DNA of 64,000 nt from Tipula vernalis (lineage: Eukaryota; Arthropoda; Insecta; Diptera; Tipulidae). Where the stretch lies: assembly GCA_958295665.1 (NCBI GenBank), contig OY282559.1, positions 259,228,245 through 259,292,244 on the forward strand. Reading direction: 5' to 3'. The notes under the pieces were generated by a model, which was given only the letters and a program-made list of their open reading frames with translations, was not told the origin of the DNA and did not search any database. Shown here piece after piece: positions 11,681-22,624 of this stretch. How positions within the stretch are numbered: position 1 is the stretch's first letter; every line of letters starts with the position of its first letter. The position numbers and the translations under genes are program-made.

Positions 11681-13540
11681 ATCTGTTCGTGTGCCCCTGA
11701 GAACGACTGGAAGCGTCTGACAAAAATCGCCACCAGCAACCATTGTTTTGCCTCCAATACTCGCATCACTGTTCATAATTTCTTTTAAAAGTTTTTTGGC
11801 AACATTGTGATTTCATTAATTAAACTGAGAGAAGTGTTTCGTAAATTATGTGCTTCAAGTGAATTAAGTCGCTTAGATGAGACTGAAGTATGAAGCAGTG
11901 GAACTGGAAATTTCAAACCGCTGTGGACTGTTCTTCCACCCTTGAGTAATGTCGATGCAATTGCCATTGTGGCAAATGCTACGGCAATTTCTCACAACCT
12001 CGAATGCATGCTAAAATTGTTTCGTAGAGATAAGTTTTTCCAGAGCCAGTTGAACCGTCGAGGTAGAAACATCGAGTTCTTAAATTTGGATCGTTAATTG
12101 CTCTGATGATTCGATTAAATCCGTCAAATTGTTTCACATTGAGTTTTGCTAATCTTTCATTAGCATCGCGGCCCTCTACCAAAATGTCAAAGGTTTGAGC
12201 ATCGTCCACATGAGCGTGTCCTGTTGGTATTGGCAAGCCAAGAGTTCCACATGATAATCCATATTGCTTAAGAATTGAGCTGAGAGATCGAAAAGGATGA
12301 CAACAACAACAAATGTATGCAAACATTTCCCGTAAATGTTTAGTCATTAGATATGTGGCACCATCTATTAAACAGTTATTTGATTCGTCATCAGATTAAA
12401 GTAAGCCTCTTGCTGTAGCTCCACTTGTGAAAGAAAGGTGAACGATGTTGTCTACTGTTCGCAACGATTCAAAACTTGTTGCACCACTTGTTGCTATCAG
12501 ATGTAGAAGCAAAATTCTCAAATAAAATCGCTCGTCATCCTTCACTCCAACTGTACACATTCTAGCGACAACTTTATCAAGGCCTCGCTTTCTTACTTGC
12601 CAATTTCCCTTTGAAAATACGTAGTGATGAGGAATTTATTTATACAGATATTGTCTTGAATTCATGTCACTTTCATTGAGCTTGAACCATGATTGCCGTT
12701 TTTTTTATCCTGTTTATGCTCGCAATAATGCTTCTCCTCATTTTCTTCTTGAAAGATGACCCTTTGCTGATTCGGTAGGACAACAGGAAGTCTCATGCCA
12801 CTAAGTGATTTATCATGCATCGGAGATTCTCGCAAACGCCAAATAACTTCTGGCGCACTCACATAACGACAGTTAATAAAATTAGTGATCTCATTGTATC
12901 TTAATTCTGGCTCGCCATTCGAAATTATTGCAACATTTGCGCAGTCAAATCCCTTGAAAATGTATTTGTAGATGTATTTGATGGCACGAAGAGATGTACA
13001 GACTTCAACGTTAATATGTGCATTGTACTTTAGCGCTAAATATGGATTGTAGGGAACAACATTACGACTGTCCATTTGAACACCTTTGACTTCTGCTTCT
13101 TCAGTTGATCGACGTCGGTATGATGCATAGCCATTGACATTTAGAGTTGTGATGTCGTTGAATTCTTTTGGGAAATTTTTCGAGCTTTTTCCATCACTCA
13201 TGCATTGCGCGTTAGAAAATCTTGGACCACACGGACCGTGCATCATGCATCGCAGCACGATTTCTCCCAAACGTGGATTACTTTCTTGTGATGGTTTTTT
13301 GACAGAGACAATTTCTTCATTTTATGCCTTGCTGCAAATGTCACCAAAATGTGCGCATGAGGTAAGCCGCGCTTTTGGAATTCAATAGTACAAAGATAAG
13401 CATGTGACTTTCCAAAAATACCATGTTTTGTCAAATCATCAATGAGAGAATCCAGTTTTGTTTTGAAAACTCGAGCAACCAAATCGGGTCGATCGCTTAC
13501 TTGTTCTCCGCGACATAAATTTTCTGTAATTTCATTCTAT
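11681..13540 (-). pseudogene. Decayed Helitron Rep-helicase, truncated at both ends
   Basis: Read on the minus strand, fragments in changing frames follow the order of a Helitron protein. Rep part: SDRPDLVARVFKTKL (about 13495), the HUH metal motif in PHAHILV (about 13343-13362), then the tyrosine-pair region KYIYKYIFKG (about 12950-12979). A linker at about 12370-12650 matches the ERFYLRILLLH block. The PIF1-like helicase part has Walker A in GSTGSGKT (about 12036-12056), ALLKGGRT-type motif at 11950, and Walker B in GGDFCQTLPV (about 11710-11745). Homology stops at 11681 beside the foldback element. Rep would nick and rejoin single-stranded DNA during rolling-circle transposition and the helicase would unwind it; this copy has several stops and lacks most later helicase motifs. 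Confidence 0.85.
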
Positions 13541-14284
13541 TTCGGCTTCGCAGTGAATGCAGATGGAACTATCATTGATATTTTAAAAGTTCAAAATATT
13601 TGAGGTGTAAACAAAACAAAAAATGGAAAATTTAGAATAAACAGTTAAAGTATTTAAATTATAATTTATTTATTTAATGTTTATGCTATTTTGTGATGAC
13701 ATTTGTACCACTATCATGTGATGACATTTGTACCACTAGCGATACTACAAACTCATGGTGCCACTAGCTAAACCTTAGTCTGTCTTTGCAATTAGATTAA
13801 TGGTAATCGAGCTCAGCTAATCCCTGGTCTGTCATTGGTATAAATTAGATTGGGTTGGAATTAGGTTTTCGCTCAATTTCAAAATGGCGTTAATCGTTTC
13901 CAATGAATTAGGATGAGTTAAAATTTTAACAGCCACTTATATTATACATATGTATATTTATGAATTTTGTTTTGCATTCTTAATTTTACATCGGTCTAAA
14001 AAGACCAAAGTATTGAAATTCTATCAAACATGATCAAAAATTTGGTTGGTCCAAAACCACGTTTCTCGACGTTTTTAAAGTCCCTGAGTCTAAAAAAGCA
14101 AAAAAAAAATGTCCGTTCGTCGGTCTGGATGTCTGGATGTCTGTACCCATGGTGTCTCGAGAACGGCTTGTTCGATTAAGAATTTTTTTTGCCAATCAGC
14201 TTTTGGAAAATATGCGTCAAGAGGATCGGATCGGGCCATACGGATTGACCCAAAATATCTGGTTATAGAAATATTTACCAATTT
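13541..14284. repeat. Repeat-rich spacer with a 25-bp period tandem
   Basis: The 22-mer starting tgtgatgacatttg occurs at 13692-13713 and again at 13717-13738, with a degenerate third copy near 13752. Around 14108-14175 is a gtctggatgtctgtac/ctcgagaacgg stretch of the kind often seen in dispersed insect repeats. No gene recognised. Confidence 0.5.
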
Positions 14285-14575
14285 TTTTTATATGCTGGTT
14301 TGAATATTGAGTTGGGTATTGAATTTGGGGTTGAGTTCAAGGTTACGTTAAGGGTCAATTTGCGGGTTGAGTTCTTGTTGAGTTGGAGTTGAGTTGAGGT
14401 TGGGTTAAGATATAGTGAGCAGTTGACCAATTTTTTATATATGCTGGTTTGAGGATTGAGTTGAAAGTGAGTTTGCAGTTGGGTTGAGGGTTGAGTTGGG
14501 GCCCGTTTGCGGGTTGGATTGAGATTGAGATGGTGTTGGACCAGTGTTTAGTGAGCTGTTGAGCAATCTAAAAAA
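14285..14575. repeat. Degenerate GTTGAGTT array with a longer-order duplication
   Basis: Many variants of gttgagtt/ggttgagtt occur. The block accaattttttttatatgct followed by ggtttga-attgagttg appears at about 14277 and again at about 14425, showing that a unit of about 148 bases was duplicated after the short array had formed. Confidence 0.6.
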
Positions 14576-14689
14576 TAAATTGAGTGTTTGTATTTATGTA
14601 CAGCAACAGCATATGTGTCTGATATTTAAACAAATCCACATGACTTGACCGATTTGAACCAAACCTTATACAAATATTGCTTAAAACTT

Positions 14690-15125
14690 GTAGTGGAATT
14701 TGACTTCCGCGATGGAAATGGGATTCTAAAATGAGTTTTGGATGAAATTCTGGAATATGGAAACGTTCATCATAATTGCATTATGATGAAATTCGACATG
14801 TGTGTTGGAAATGGGATTCTAAAATGATTTTTGGATGAAGTTCTGAAATATGGCCAAGTGTGATGGAACTTGCCTATATGCGTTGGAAATTGGATTCTAC
14901 ATTTCTATTCTATGGAACTTGCCAATTTTGTATTCAATTATGGTGAAATTTGACATGTGCGTTGGAAATGGGATTCTAAAATGATTTTTAAATCAAGTCC
15001 TGGAATTATAGTCGGTTAATAGCTAAATTATATTCTTATTGTTCATATTACAGAACCTTATCCAAAAATCATTTTAGAATCTCATTTCCAACGCACATGT
15101 CAATTTTGATCATAATCGGTTAACG
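14690..15125. repeat. Minisatellite of about 70-bp units with a final inverted unit
   Basis: Direct diverged units share ggaaatgggattctaaaatg (about 14715, 14808, 14965; a poorer one at 14884). At about 15060-15105 the same unit occurs in reverse complement (cattttagaatctcatttcc). The gypsy element begins directly after this array. Confidence 0.65.
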
Positions 15126-15129
15126 AATA

Positions 15130-16500
15130 TGTAACGATCATTTTGCTTTCGACGTCCAGGTTATTTTGGGATCATGCTGCTAGTCGGAAAAAGGGGGTTC
15201 ATTTGTCGAAAGACATCCGTAATTACTGGATAGATCGAAACTACATTCATTACCTGGACATACTACGAGCCCACGCTCCCATCGGCAATCTCGCAATCTT
15301 CCTACTTAGTGATTCATGTTTTTAGCTTCTCGTAATTGACAATAAAATAAAAAAATTAAAGTTGGGTAATCCCGTCGACAATGCACTATTTGGTAGCGAT
15401 ATACTTTGTATGTATATTCAGATTAATAGATTAAATATCCATATATACATATATATGATTTTACAACAGTAGAATTACAAAATCAAAAAAAAAAAAATAT
15501 TTAATTGTTTTATAAAATTACCTCTCCAAAATTGGTGGTACAAATCTGTCATCAGCTGCTTTGGTGGTTGGTTTGGTCCGTTTATTCACCAAGGTTGAAT
15601 AGTATATGGCCCGTTATTGCCCAGATATCGCTGCTATTAATCGTGAAAATTAGCTCTTGTTGTGATTGAAATGTTTTGTTTTTCTTTTGTTATTAATAAC
15701 AACTGAGATGCAGAATATGCCTCGAAATAGGTATCGATATTCAAATAATTTACTCGATAGTTTTTTTTTTTGTTTTGTTTATTTCCACTTAGATTTAATC
15801 AACAAATGCAATTACTTATGTAGTTAACACAAAATTTATAAAAATATATTAAGTTTAAATAGTTTTTTTCGATTCATATATTTTTGTAATTTTATTTATT
15901 TTGGCTTAATTTTATTTAGTAATACAGTTCAATCTTATTTATTTATTTTTATTTTTTTTATTTTATTTATTTATACAATCCAATTTTTGCTTAATTATTA
16001 GCTTGGTACAACATTATCGTAATTCACTAAACATCATTTATTTGCGGTATTGGCAGATACATTTCTGCAACCGTAACCATATATATCTATATATATTATA
16101 TATATCTGTATATATATAAATTAGTACCCACACGATAAGTTAGGTCACTAAACACAGTGCAATAGTTAAGTAATTTTTTTGTTTTAAAATGTTTTTACTT
16201 ATTTGCTTACTATTTTTCACTAAAAACTAAAATCACGCCACTCACATACACGTTATAAATTAAATTTTTTTATTTTCTGTATTAGGCCTTTCGTTAGCCT
16301 TAATCGTTTCGATACCAAAAATCAACTGCCTTGTCTATCTATTTTTCGTCATCCCGTAATTTCATTTATTTTATTTTTCCCCATCACAGTAATTAAAAAA
16401 AACCGGTTATTTCACAAATTTAAAAAAAAATTGACTCCAATAATAAATCGCGTATATCTTAACTAAATAATAATAACAGGGTAAACCAAAAATCGTTACA
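15130..16500 (-). repeat. 3' LTR of the gypsy element (left copy)
   Basis: 1371 bp, ends TGTAACG/CGTTACA, equal in length to the right copy. It contains AT-rich stretches and TATA-like (atatataaatt) sequence. A 60-codon open frame on the plus strand is present in both LTRs but starts at TTG and is antisense to the element, so it is not taken as a gene. Confidence 0.95.
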
Positions 16501-16618
16501 GGGCAGGTACGACGCTGACTAACCCAAAGTACACGTCGGATCTGAGTTGAACTTATATTGGCGTTAATTTTTTTTTTTCAGTTTTATGCTTTAAACATTT
16601 CAGGGTTCGTTAAATCTG

Positions 16619-17011
16619 CTATTGTTTAATGTCCTTTGTATGAAAGGTGCCTAAGTCCTTGCCAAATTCGTTTTTTAAGCGATAATTTACATTACCTATT
16701 TTCTCGTCTACAATGGCTTTGGTAAATTTCGGGAAAAATTTGCCGCATTTGTTTTTTGTTGCATCACTCAAGGGGTGTAGTTTCACAAATACTGTCTGAC
16801 CGGGTTGATAACTGACTGGACGAGTCCTAAGATTATAATGCTTAGCGTATTTATTAAAAGCGTTTTGAAGATTTTTCGTGACATTAGCATGTATAATCGA
16901 TAATTTATCAGACACTGGTAAAGGGGCAATATCCTCGCTGAGTGAATGCAAGTCTCGGAGTAAGCTGTAGTGTTGCCCATCCGTTATCATATTATAGCCG
17001 AATAATAAAAA
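16619..17011 (-). pseudogene. Integrase C-terminal region, cut off by an in-frame stop
   Basis: This is the continuation of the integrase frame after a TAA at 17012-17014. It encodes the LLFGYNMITDGQ segment that normally follows the catalytic core, then a basic tail with PGQTVFVKLHPLSD and the last domain up to the TAG at 16619. Reading frame and family alignment both show that the two pieces are one protein separated by a single nonsense codon. The tail would contribute DNA and chromatin binding in an intact integrase. Confidence 0.85.
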
Positions 17012-17863
17012 TTAAGGAGAATATTGGGTTGACTGGTGGATTGCACTTCGTAAAGCACATCCGACCTCACTAATATTCTGGTCCCAAGTTTTATGGTCTG
17101 ACGTTACATAGGCGCGTATAGCTGCCACCACCGAGCGATTCACACGCTCAGACGCATTGGCCTGGGGCGAATAAACTGCCGTTTTCATATGAATGATATT
17201 AAATTCCTGTAATAATAGTTGGAACGCTCTGGACAGAAATTGAGGGCCGTTATCTGTAAGAAGCTGTTCGGGTACACCAAATACGAGAAACACTTCATTC
17301 CTTAGGTATGCTATTATCCTGTTCGTTGTGCTGGAGCTAAGGGGTTTTAAAAGCACAAACTTGGTGAATTCATCTAGTATGACCAAAATATAGGTGTTGC
17401 CATGTTTCGACCTAGGATACGGTCCCATGAGATCGACATAAACTTTTTGCCACGGCCTCTCCGCAAATCTCTTTTGTCCAAGTGGAGGCTTACTAAGACG
17501 ATTCGACGCTTTAGTAGCTTTACATACTTCGCATTTCATTATATACTCATAGATCTCTTTCCGCATTCCAGGCCAGTAATAATGTGTGCGAATTCGTTCA
17601 AGAGTTTTTAATGTTCCTCCGTGCGAAGCTAATGGAAGATCATGTAATTCTCGAATTACTGAAGTTGTCACACTGGATGGCACCCACAATTTCCATAAAG
17701 GTGTATCAGTCAACTGTGGATCAATTTTGAATCCTAATTTTATGTAGATGCGACCATCCTTTATCTGAAATGCTGGATACTTTGCAGGATTGGATATGAT
17801 TTTTGTTGGTAAATTCACATAATCGTGTCCTGGAAGGAACTGGATGAAAGATCTATTTGGCAC
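17012..17863 (-). pseudogene. Integrase core of the gypsy element (ends in premature stop)
   Basis: Zinc-binding HHCC domain (HDLPLASH ... CEVCKATK), then the catalytic core with all three acidic residues: Asp in VYVDLMGPYP, Asp in LLTDNGPQFLS, Glu in the YSPQANASERVNRS block. The frame lies -1 relative to RT-RNase H and overlaps it by 49 bases (17815-17863); the join falls between the RNase H end and the integrase zinc domain. It ends at the TAA at 17012-17014. Integrase would insert element cDNA into the genome; without the tail this protein would probably be inactive. Confidence 0.9.
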
Positions 17864-20097
17864 AAAGTAGGAGTTTTTAGCGAGTCGCCATACAATCGGG
17901 AAAGAGTATCCGGAACAATATTTTGAGCTCCACGCTGGTGCTGAATTACGAAATCGTACGCCTGTAGCTTCAGACTCCAGCGCGCCAATCTACCATTTAA
18001 ATCAGTTTGTGACATCAACCACTTGAGACTAGAGTGATCCGTTATGACCGTAAAATGATATCCCTCGATGTACGGGCGAAATTTTTTTATGCTAAGAACG
18101 GCCGCGAGACACTCTAGCTCAGTGGTTGAGTACTTGGATTGCGCGGAGTTCAATTTTTTGGACATGTATGCAATCGGTCGTTCATTTTCATCTTCGTCTT
18201 TCTGGTAAAGTACGCTGCCGATTCCAGTGTTACATGCATCACAGCGTATGAAAAATGGTTTGGTGTAGTCCGGATTAGTTAAAACGGGCGCCGACGTCAG
18301 CAGATACTTCAATTTTTCGAAAGCAAGTTGCGCTTCATTGGTCCAGGTAAATTTCTGGTTCTTTTTTAGTAGGTTGGTTATTGGCGTGGTAATTTCAGAA
18401 TATTGTGGAATAAATCGCTGATACCAACCAGTCATTCCTAGTAGTCTCCTCGTTTGTTTAACTGTAGTGGGAGGAGGAAAATTACGCATTGCTTCGATTT
18501 TATCGGGGTCTGTTTTTAAGCCACCATCTCCAACAATGAATCCCAGATATTTCACTCTTTTCATCAAAAACCGACTTTTAGATAGATTTATTGTGAGACC
18601 TGCATCTTTTAAGCGCTGACCCACCAATTTAAGCAATTCTAGATGCTCGTCCAAATTGGATGAAGTGACTAGCAGATCGTCTAGATATACGAAAATCTTA
18701 TCTTGTAACTGATGCGGCACCACTTTATCCATTAAACGGCACATCGTCTGGGGTGAGTTGCACAACCCAAACGGCATGACCGTAAAATGGTAAAGTGGCC
18801 GACCAGGTACAGTGAATGCGGTTTTTTCTCGGGAAGTATGGTCTAAGGGTATCTGCCAAAAGGCGTCTTTTAGGTCAATACTCGATATCACGGTGGTGTC
18901 TGTTAATCTTCCTAGTAGTCCATTTATCAAGGGAAGCGGATAAGCGTCCTTCTTCGTAACCGCGTTTAGTTTCCTGGAATCTAAACATAAACGTATTTTA
19001 TTAGGCTTTCTTACTAGGACGACTGGCGATGACCAGGAGCTCGTGCTCTCCTCTATAACACCTAAGCTTAGCATCCGATCTAGTTCTTTATACAAAAGTT
19101 CTTGTATGGCTGGGGAAACAGCATAGTGACGTTGTTTAATGGGAGATTTATTACCAACATCGATATGGTGTTCCACCAACGACGTTCGACCTAGCCCATG
19201 TTGTTCAAATGACGGGTAGTTAGCAAGTATGTTGTTGAACGTCGTTTGTTGAGCTGTTGTCAAAACGTGCTGATCATCCGTATTACCGTTACCGTTTATC
19301 GAATTCAATGTGGGAGTAATATGAAACGCATTCCAAAAATCCATACCTAAGTATAATGGAAGTTGGAGAGTTGGCACTAAATATAAATGTATTTTTCTGG
19401 TTTCTCCATTAAATTTTACTAGGACCTCAGTGAATCCTATTATATTATTAGACGTTCCGTCCGCTGTCGTTACCTTTGATTTCAATTTTTTATATGGAAT
19501 GCCAGTTTTATTTGTGAATTCCATCGAACCTCGACCTAAGATGCTCAATGAAGCACCGCTATCTAACAGCCCCCTTACAGAATTCCCAGCTATTTCAATT
19601 AGCACAAATGGACGATTATCGCTACACTCTGACAAAATTGTTTCCGCACAAGCTCTTTTCAAATTCCGCCTAAAACTCCAGTATTTCTTTATTCGCCAAT
19701 ATCTCTTAGAATTTATCCTACGTGGTTTTAAAGTATGATCGCTCGATAATGATTTTATAGATGTTTCTTTTGAACATGCGGTCGACAAATTAGAACTTAT
19801 ATTTAATAGGGTGGTATTTAGGGGTGTTAATCGGCTTGTGAACTCCCTGGGTTGTTGTTCACGCTCGCTGCTTGTGAATTGGCATTTTTCGTGACAAACG
19901 ATTCGCGGGTCGCAATCTGTACCGGATGAAACAGACCCGAACTGGTCACACCCGGCTGTTCTTTTAACTGTTGCTTTTGACATTGGGAACACTGTGGTTT
20001 GATTACTCCATCTCGTCCACAGCCGTAACAGAATAAATGTTGCGGTGGAAGGTGACAATCCGGATAGCGGTGGCCAAGATCGTAACAGTTCCAACAT
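17815..20097 (-). CDS. Gypsy Pol: aspartic protease, reverse transcriptase, RNase H
   Basis: The open frame is -1 relative to gag and overlaps its last 271 bases; meaningful homology begins at about residue 160. Protease has LLDSGASLSIL (catalytic Asp about residue 179) and LYLGMDFW. RT has the VVLVRKPN and DLKDAFWQI blocks, MPFGLCNSPQ, and the catalytic YLDD (about 471-474). RNase H begins with RCDACNTGIGSVL and keeps TELECLA and TDHSSLKWL, ending in DTLSRL. No lesion is visible inside these domains. The first start codon in the frame is not meaningful; translation is expected by -1 frameshifting from gag. The frame stops just before integrase. Confidence 0.9.
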   Translation of the reverse strand: MLELLRSWPPLSGLSPSTATFILLRLWTRWSNQTTVFPMSKATVKRTAGCDQFGSVSSGTDCDPRIVCHEKCQFTSSEREQQPREFTSRLTPLNTTLLNISSNLSTACSKETSIKSLSSDHTLKPRRINSKRYWRIKKYWSFRRNLKRACAETILSECSDNRPFVLIEIAGNSVRGLLDSGASLSILGRGSMEFTNKTGIPYKKLKSKVTTADGTSNNIIGFTEVLVKFNGETRKIHLYLVPTLQLPLYLGMDFWNAFHITPTLNSINGNGNTDDQHVLTTAQQTTFNNILANYPSFEQHGLGRTSLVEHHIDVGNKSPIKQRHYAVSPAIQELLYKELDRMLSLGVIEESTSSWSSPVVLVRKPNKIRLCLDSRKLNAVTKKDAYPLPLINGLLGRLTDTTVISSIDLKDAFWQIPLDHTSREKTAFTVPGRPLYHFTVMPFGLCNSPQTMCRLMDKVVPHQLQDKIFVYLDDLLVTSSNLDEHLELLKLVGQRLKDAGLTINLSKSRFLMKRVKYLGFIVGDGGLKTDPDKIEAMRNFPPPTTVKQTRRLLGMTGWYQRFIPQYSEITTPITNLLKKNQKFTWTNEAQLAFEKLKYLLTSAPVLTNPDYTKPFFIRCDACNTGIGSVLYQKDEDENERPIAYMSKKLNSAQSKYSTTELECLAAVLSIKKFRPYIEGYHFTVITDHSSLKWLMSQTDLNGRLARWSLKLQAYDFVIQHQRGAQNIVPDTLSRLYGDSLKTPTLCQIDLSSSSFQDTIM

Positions 20098-21740
20098 GTC
20101 AGGTAAGTTTGAGAAGAACTTCCGATTCCCGATGCTTTCCGGCCTGGAGTATGGGTTGGCTTATACATAGCTTCCAGCTGTGGTGGACTCATAATCGTGC
20201 ATCCGGAGGAATTCAACGTTGTGGATTGTGAGGAAACAGGTGTTACTAGCGCATATGAATGGTCGTTGATCTTTTCTACACAATTTAATTTTGGAACATT
20301 TGCGTGTAAGGATCTGTGTGCGCGTGCCCACAATTTCTCGTATTTTTGACAAATCATACGCAATTCGTCTAATGATGAAATATGCATCGTTAAAGTAACC
20401 TGTTGGAATTCCAGCGCTATATTTTCTCGCACGATGTCGAGAAGTTCATGTTCTGAGAAGGGATTTATTAATCGACCGTTTAAACTCTCAACTTCTAATA
20501 AAAAATCTGCTATGGATTCTCTGAATTTCTGCCGCTTCAGTTCAATAGATCTGCGTATTTCGCGTTCCGAATCCGTCGAACTAAATCTTTGTAAAAGAGA
20601 TTGCCTGAGTTGGAAATATGTGCTATTGGGAAATTTTCTAGCAAATACCCAGTACCATTTTTCTGCTGTGCCTTTTAAGAATTTAGGAAGGATGGCGTCT
20701 AAACTTGTTAAAGGTATATGCTCTCGTTTGGCATGCGATTCGATGCGAAAAATAAAGTCGTGCACATCCAGCTCAATCGATACACCGGTAAAACAAATAT
20801 CCCATTTTGGTTTATACACCATTGGAACCATAGGGGCTGTCATATTTGCTGGATAATATATATTCGAAGGTGTGTTATAACTTTCAGTTGGATTGTAAAA
20901 CTCGGAATAGCGTGATTGGTACTGTGGCTGATATTTTGTGTTAGTTGCGTAATTAAGATTCACATCGTGGATGCCGATCATCGAAATAGATGGTACCGTC
21001 ACATTAGCGAATGGTTTTCCATTGCTGACATAAGTAGGATGCATTTGGGGAATTGAAAAGCTGACCTCACTCGATGGTTTAACTACAACCGGAACGCCGG
21101 CCTCACTTGGATTTCTTGACCACGTAACCTGAGTTATTGGGATTGATAACGTTGTTGGGGCAACCCCATAGTTTACCGCGCTTTCGCATGTTATGGTGTG
21201 GATCGCAGGGTTATCGCAGGTACTCTTTACTGCGATTGGAGCTAATTTCCTTTCAGTGGAATCTATTCCAGCGACGTTTGCTGCCATGGTTGTTATATTA
21301 GTCGCAACTATGGGATTTATTGACGTTAACTCTTCCGCATGCGCCTCCATGAGTTGCTTAAGGCGACGAAAATGGTTAATTAGCTTATCGACCTCATTAT
21401 CCTGATGGAAGCATCCTTTTAATCGTAATGTGCGTCCATTCCAATGTTGACATCTAACTTTCAAAGTACGTAATTGATCTGCATTTATTCTTTTCGAATC
21501 TTTCATCATATCATTTAATATTTTAAATTGTTTGACACATAAATCAAGTTCACCTTGGTAATTAGTGGTGTGAGTCTTTGTTGGCTTTAATGAGGGATCG
21601 ATACTTTCTGCTTTGAGGACCTCGATAAGATAATCTTTCCGTTGATTATCAGACAAATCGATATCACGAATTAAGCACTCTACTTCAATTTCGTCTTCGG
21701 TTAAAGCCACGAATACTAGATCTATTTGTTCGTGCGTCAT
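19827..21740 (-). CDS. Gypsy Gag polyprotein, 637 residues, intact
   Basis: The ATG at 21738-21740 lies about 885 bases inside the 5' LTR, giving a long leader. The middle (about residues 310-470) is a Retrotrans_gag-type capsid (KWDICFTG ... LPKFLKGTAEKWYW ... ELLDIVREN). Near the C-terminus is a zinc knuckle CWNCYDLGHRYPDC, followed by CYGCGRDGVIKPQC, where the histidine of a second knuckle is replaced by Val. The protein would form virus-like particles and package element RNA. It is uninterrupted, so this copy could still supply Gag even though integrase is broken. Confidence 0.9.
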   Translation of the reverse strand: MTHEQIDLVFVALTEDEIEVECLIRDIDLSDNQRKDYLIEVLKAESIDPSLKPTKTHTTNYQGELDLCVKQFKILNDMMKDSKRINADQLRTLKVRCQHWNGRTLRLKGCFHQDNEVDKLINHFRRLKQLMEAHAEELTSINPIVATNITTMAANVAGIDSTERKLAPIAVKSTCDNPAIHTITCESAVNYGVAPTTLSIPITQVTWSRNPSEAGVPVVVKPSSEVSFSIPQMHPTYVSNGKPFANVTVPSISMIGIHDVNLNYATNTKYQPQYQSRYSEFYNPTESYNTPSNIYYPANMTAPMVPMVYKPKWDICFTGVSIELDVHDFIFRIESHAKREHIPLTSLDAILPKFLKGTAEKWYWVFARKFPNSTYFQLRQSLLQRFSSTDSEREIRRSIELKRQKFRESIADFLLEVESLNGRLINPFSEHELLDIVRENIALEFQQVTLTMHISSLDELRMICQKYEKLWARAHRSLHANVPKLNCVEKINDHSYALVTPVSSQSTTLNSSGCTIMSPPQLEAMYKPTHTPGRKASGIGSSSQTYLTCWNCYDLGHRYPDCHLPPQHLFCYGCGRDGVIKPQCSQCQKQQLKEQPGVTSSGLFHPVQIATRESFVTKNANSQAASVNNNPGSSQAD

Positions 21741-22601
21741 GATTACTTTGTTTAATATAACTCGGAGCGGAGTAATAAAAAAAACAAAAAAAAATAAAAA
21801 GAAAATTTACCAATTCAATAAATTCCAAAAACAAAATTCCGCCTATATTATTTTGCTCAATAAGGAAAAGTAGAAAAAAATATAACCAATATAAGTCCAA
21901 CCAAATTTGTAACGATTATAGGTTTTATGAATCTAAAAGCAAAATAGATAAATTATTATGGTAGACAAAAAAAATATACTTCAAAAAAAAATTGTAACCC
22001 TTGAATCCCCAGTAGTTTGTTCCAACTAAACAATTTAAAAAAAAAACAAATTTTTTTAAAAAAAGTTGATAGTGCAAACTAAACAATGAATTTACCAAAA
22101 ATTTGAGACACCTAAATAATTAATAATAAAAAAAAAATAAAGTAACAAATTATGTTTTAATTTATAGTTTCGAAACGAATAAAAATATAATATAATTGCG
22201 ATGCAAGATTATGCTGATGAGAGAATGTGGCCCGTTTAACCGTTGCTCAATACAAACGAGAAACAAAATAAAAAAAATATAATAACAATAAAATTCAAAA
22301 CATGATATCTAAATTTGAAAACTTTTTATCAGTGTTAGCAATGCGAAATAACCTTTCAACAACGAGATACACAGTCTTAACTGGAAGTCATAATCATTGT
22401 TTGGCAAGGTTGAAAATCTAACACTACTACACTAACAATTTACAAGTTATACCAACAACTTGGTATTAACAAGATCACGTGATTACAGATTTGGAAAACG
22501 TTATTAACCGAATATTCAACAAATCTAGAAGCATGTGATTTTTCTTTTAGATTTTGTACACGTGAAATATTATTATTAACCGTTTAATTCGTAACCTTCA
22601 G

Positions 22602-22619
22602 GTCCCTGTTTCGGCGCCA
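22602..22619 (-). promoter_or_regulatory. Primer binding site of the gypsy element
   Basis: On the coding strand TGGCGCCGAAACAGGGAC begins 5 bases after the 5' LTR. Its complement ends in CCA like a mature tRNA and resembles a lysine tRNA 3' end. This position and sequence fit priming of minus-strand DNA synthesis. The exact tRNA is an inference. Confidence 0.75.
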
Positions 22620-22624
22620 TTTCT

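Noticed and set aside
13134..13388. Plus-strand 84-codon frame
   Set aside because: Shadow of the Helitron Rep region on the opposite strand.
15143..15325. 60-codon plus-strand frame repeated in both LTRs of the gypsy element
   Set aside because: It lies within an LTR, begins at TTG, is antisense to the element and shows no domain; its duplication is explained by the LTRs.
20434..20856. Plus-strand 140-codon frame
   Set aside because: Antisense shadow of the gypsy gag gene.
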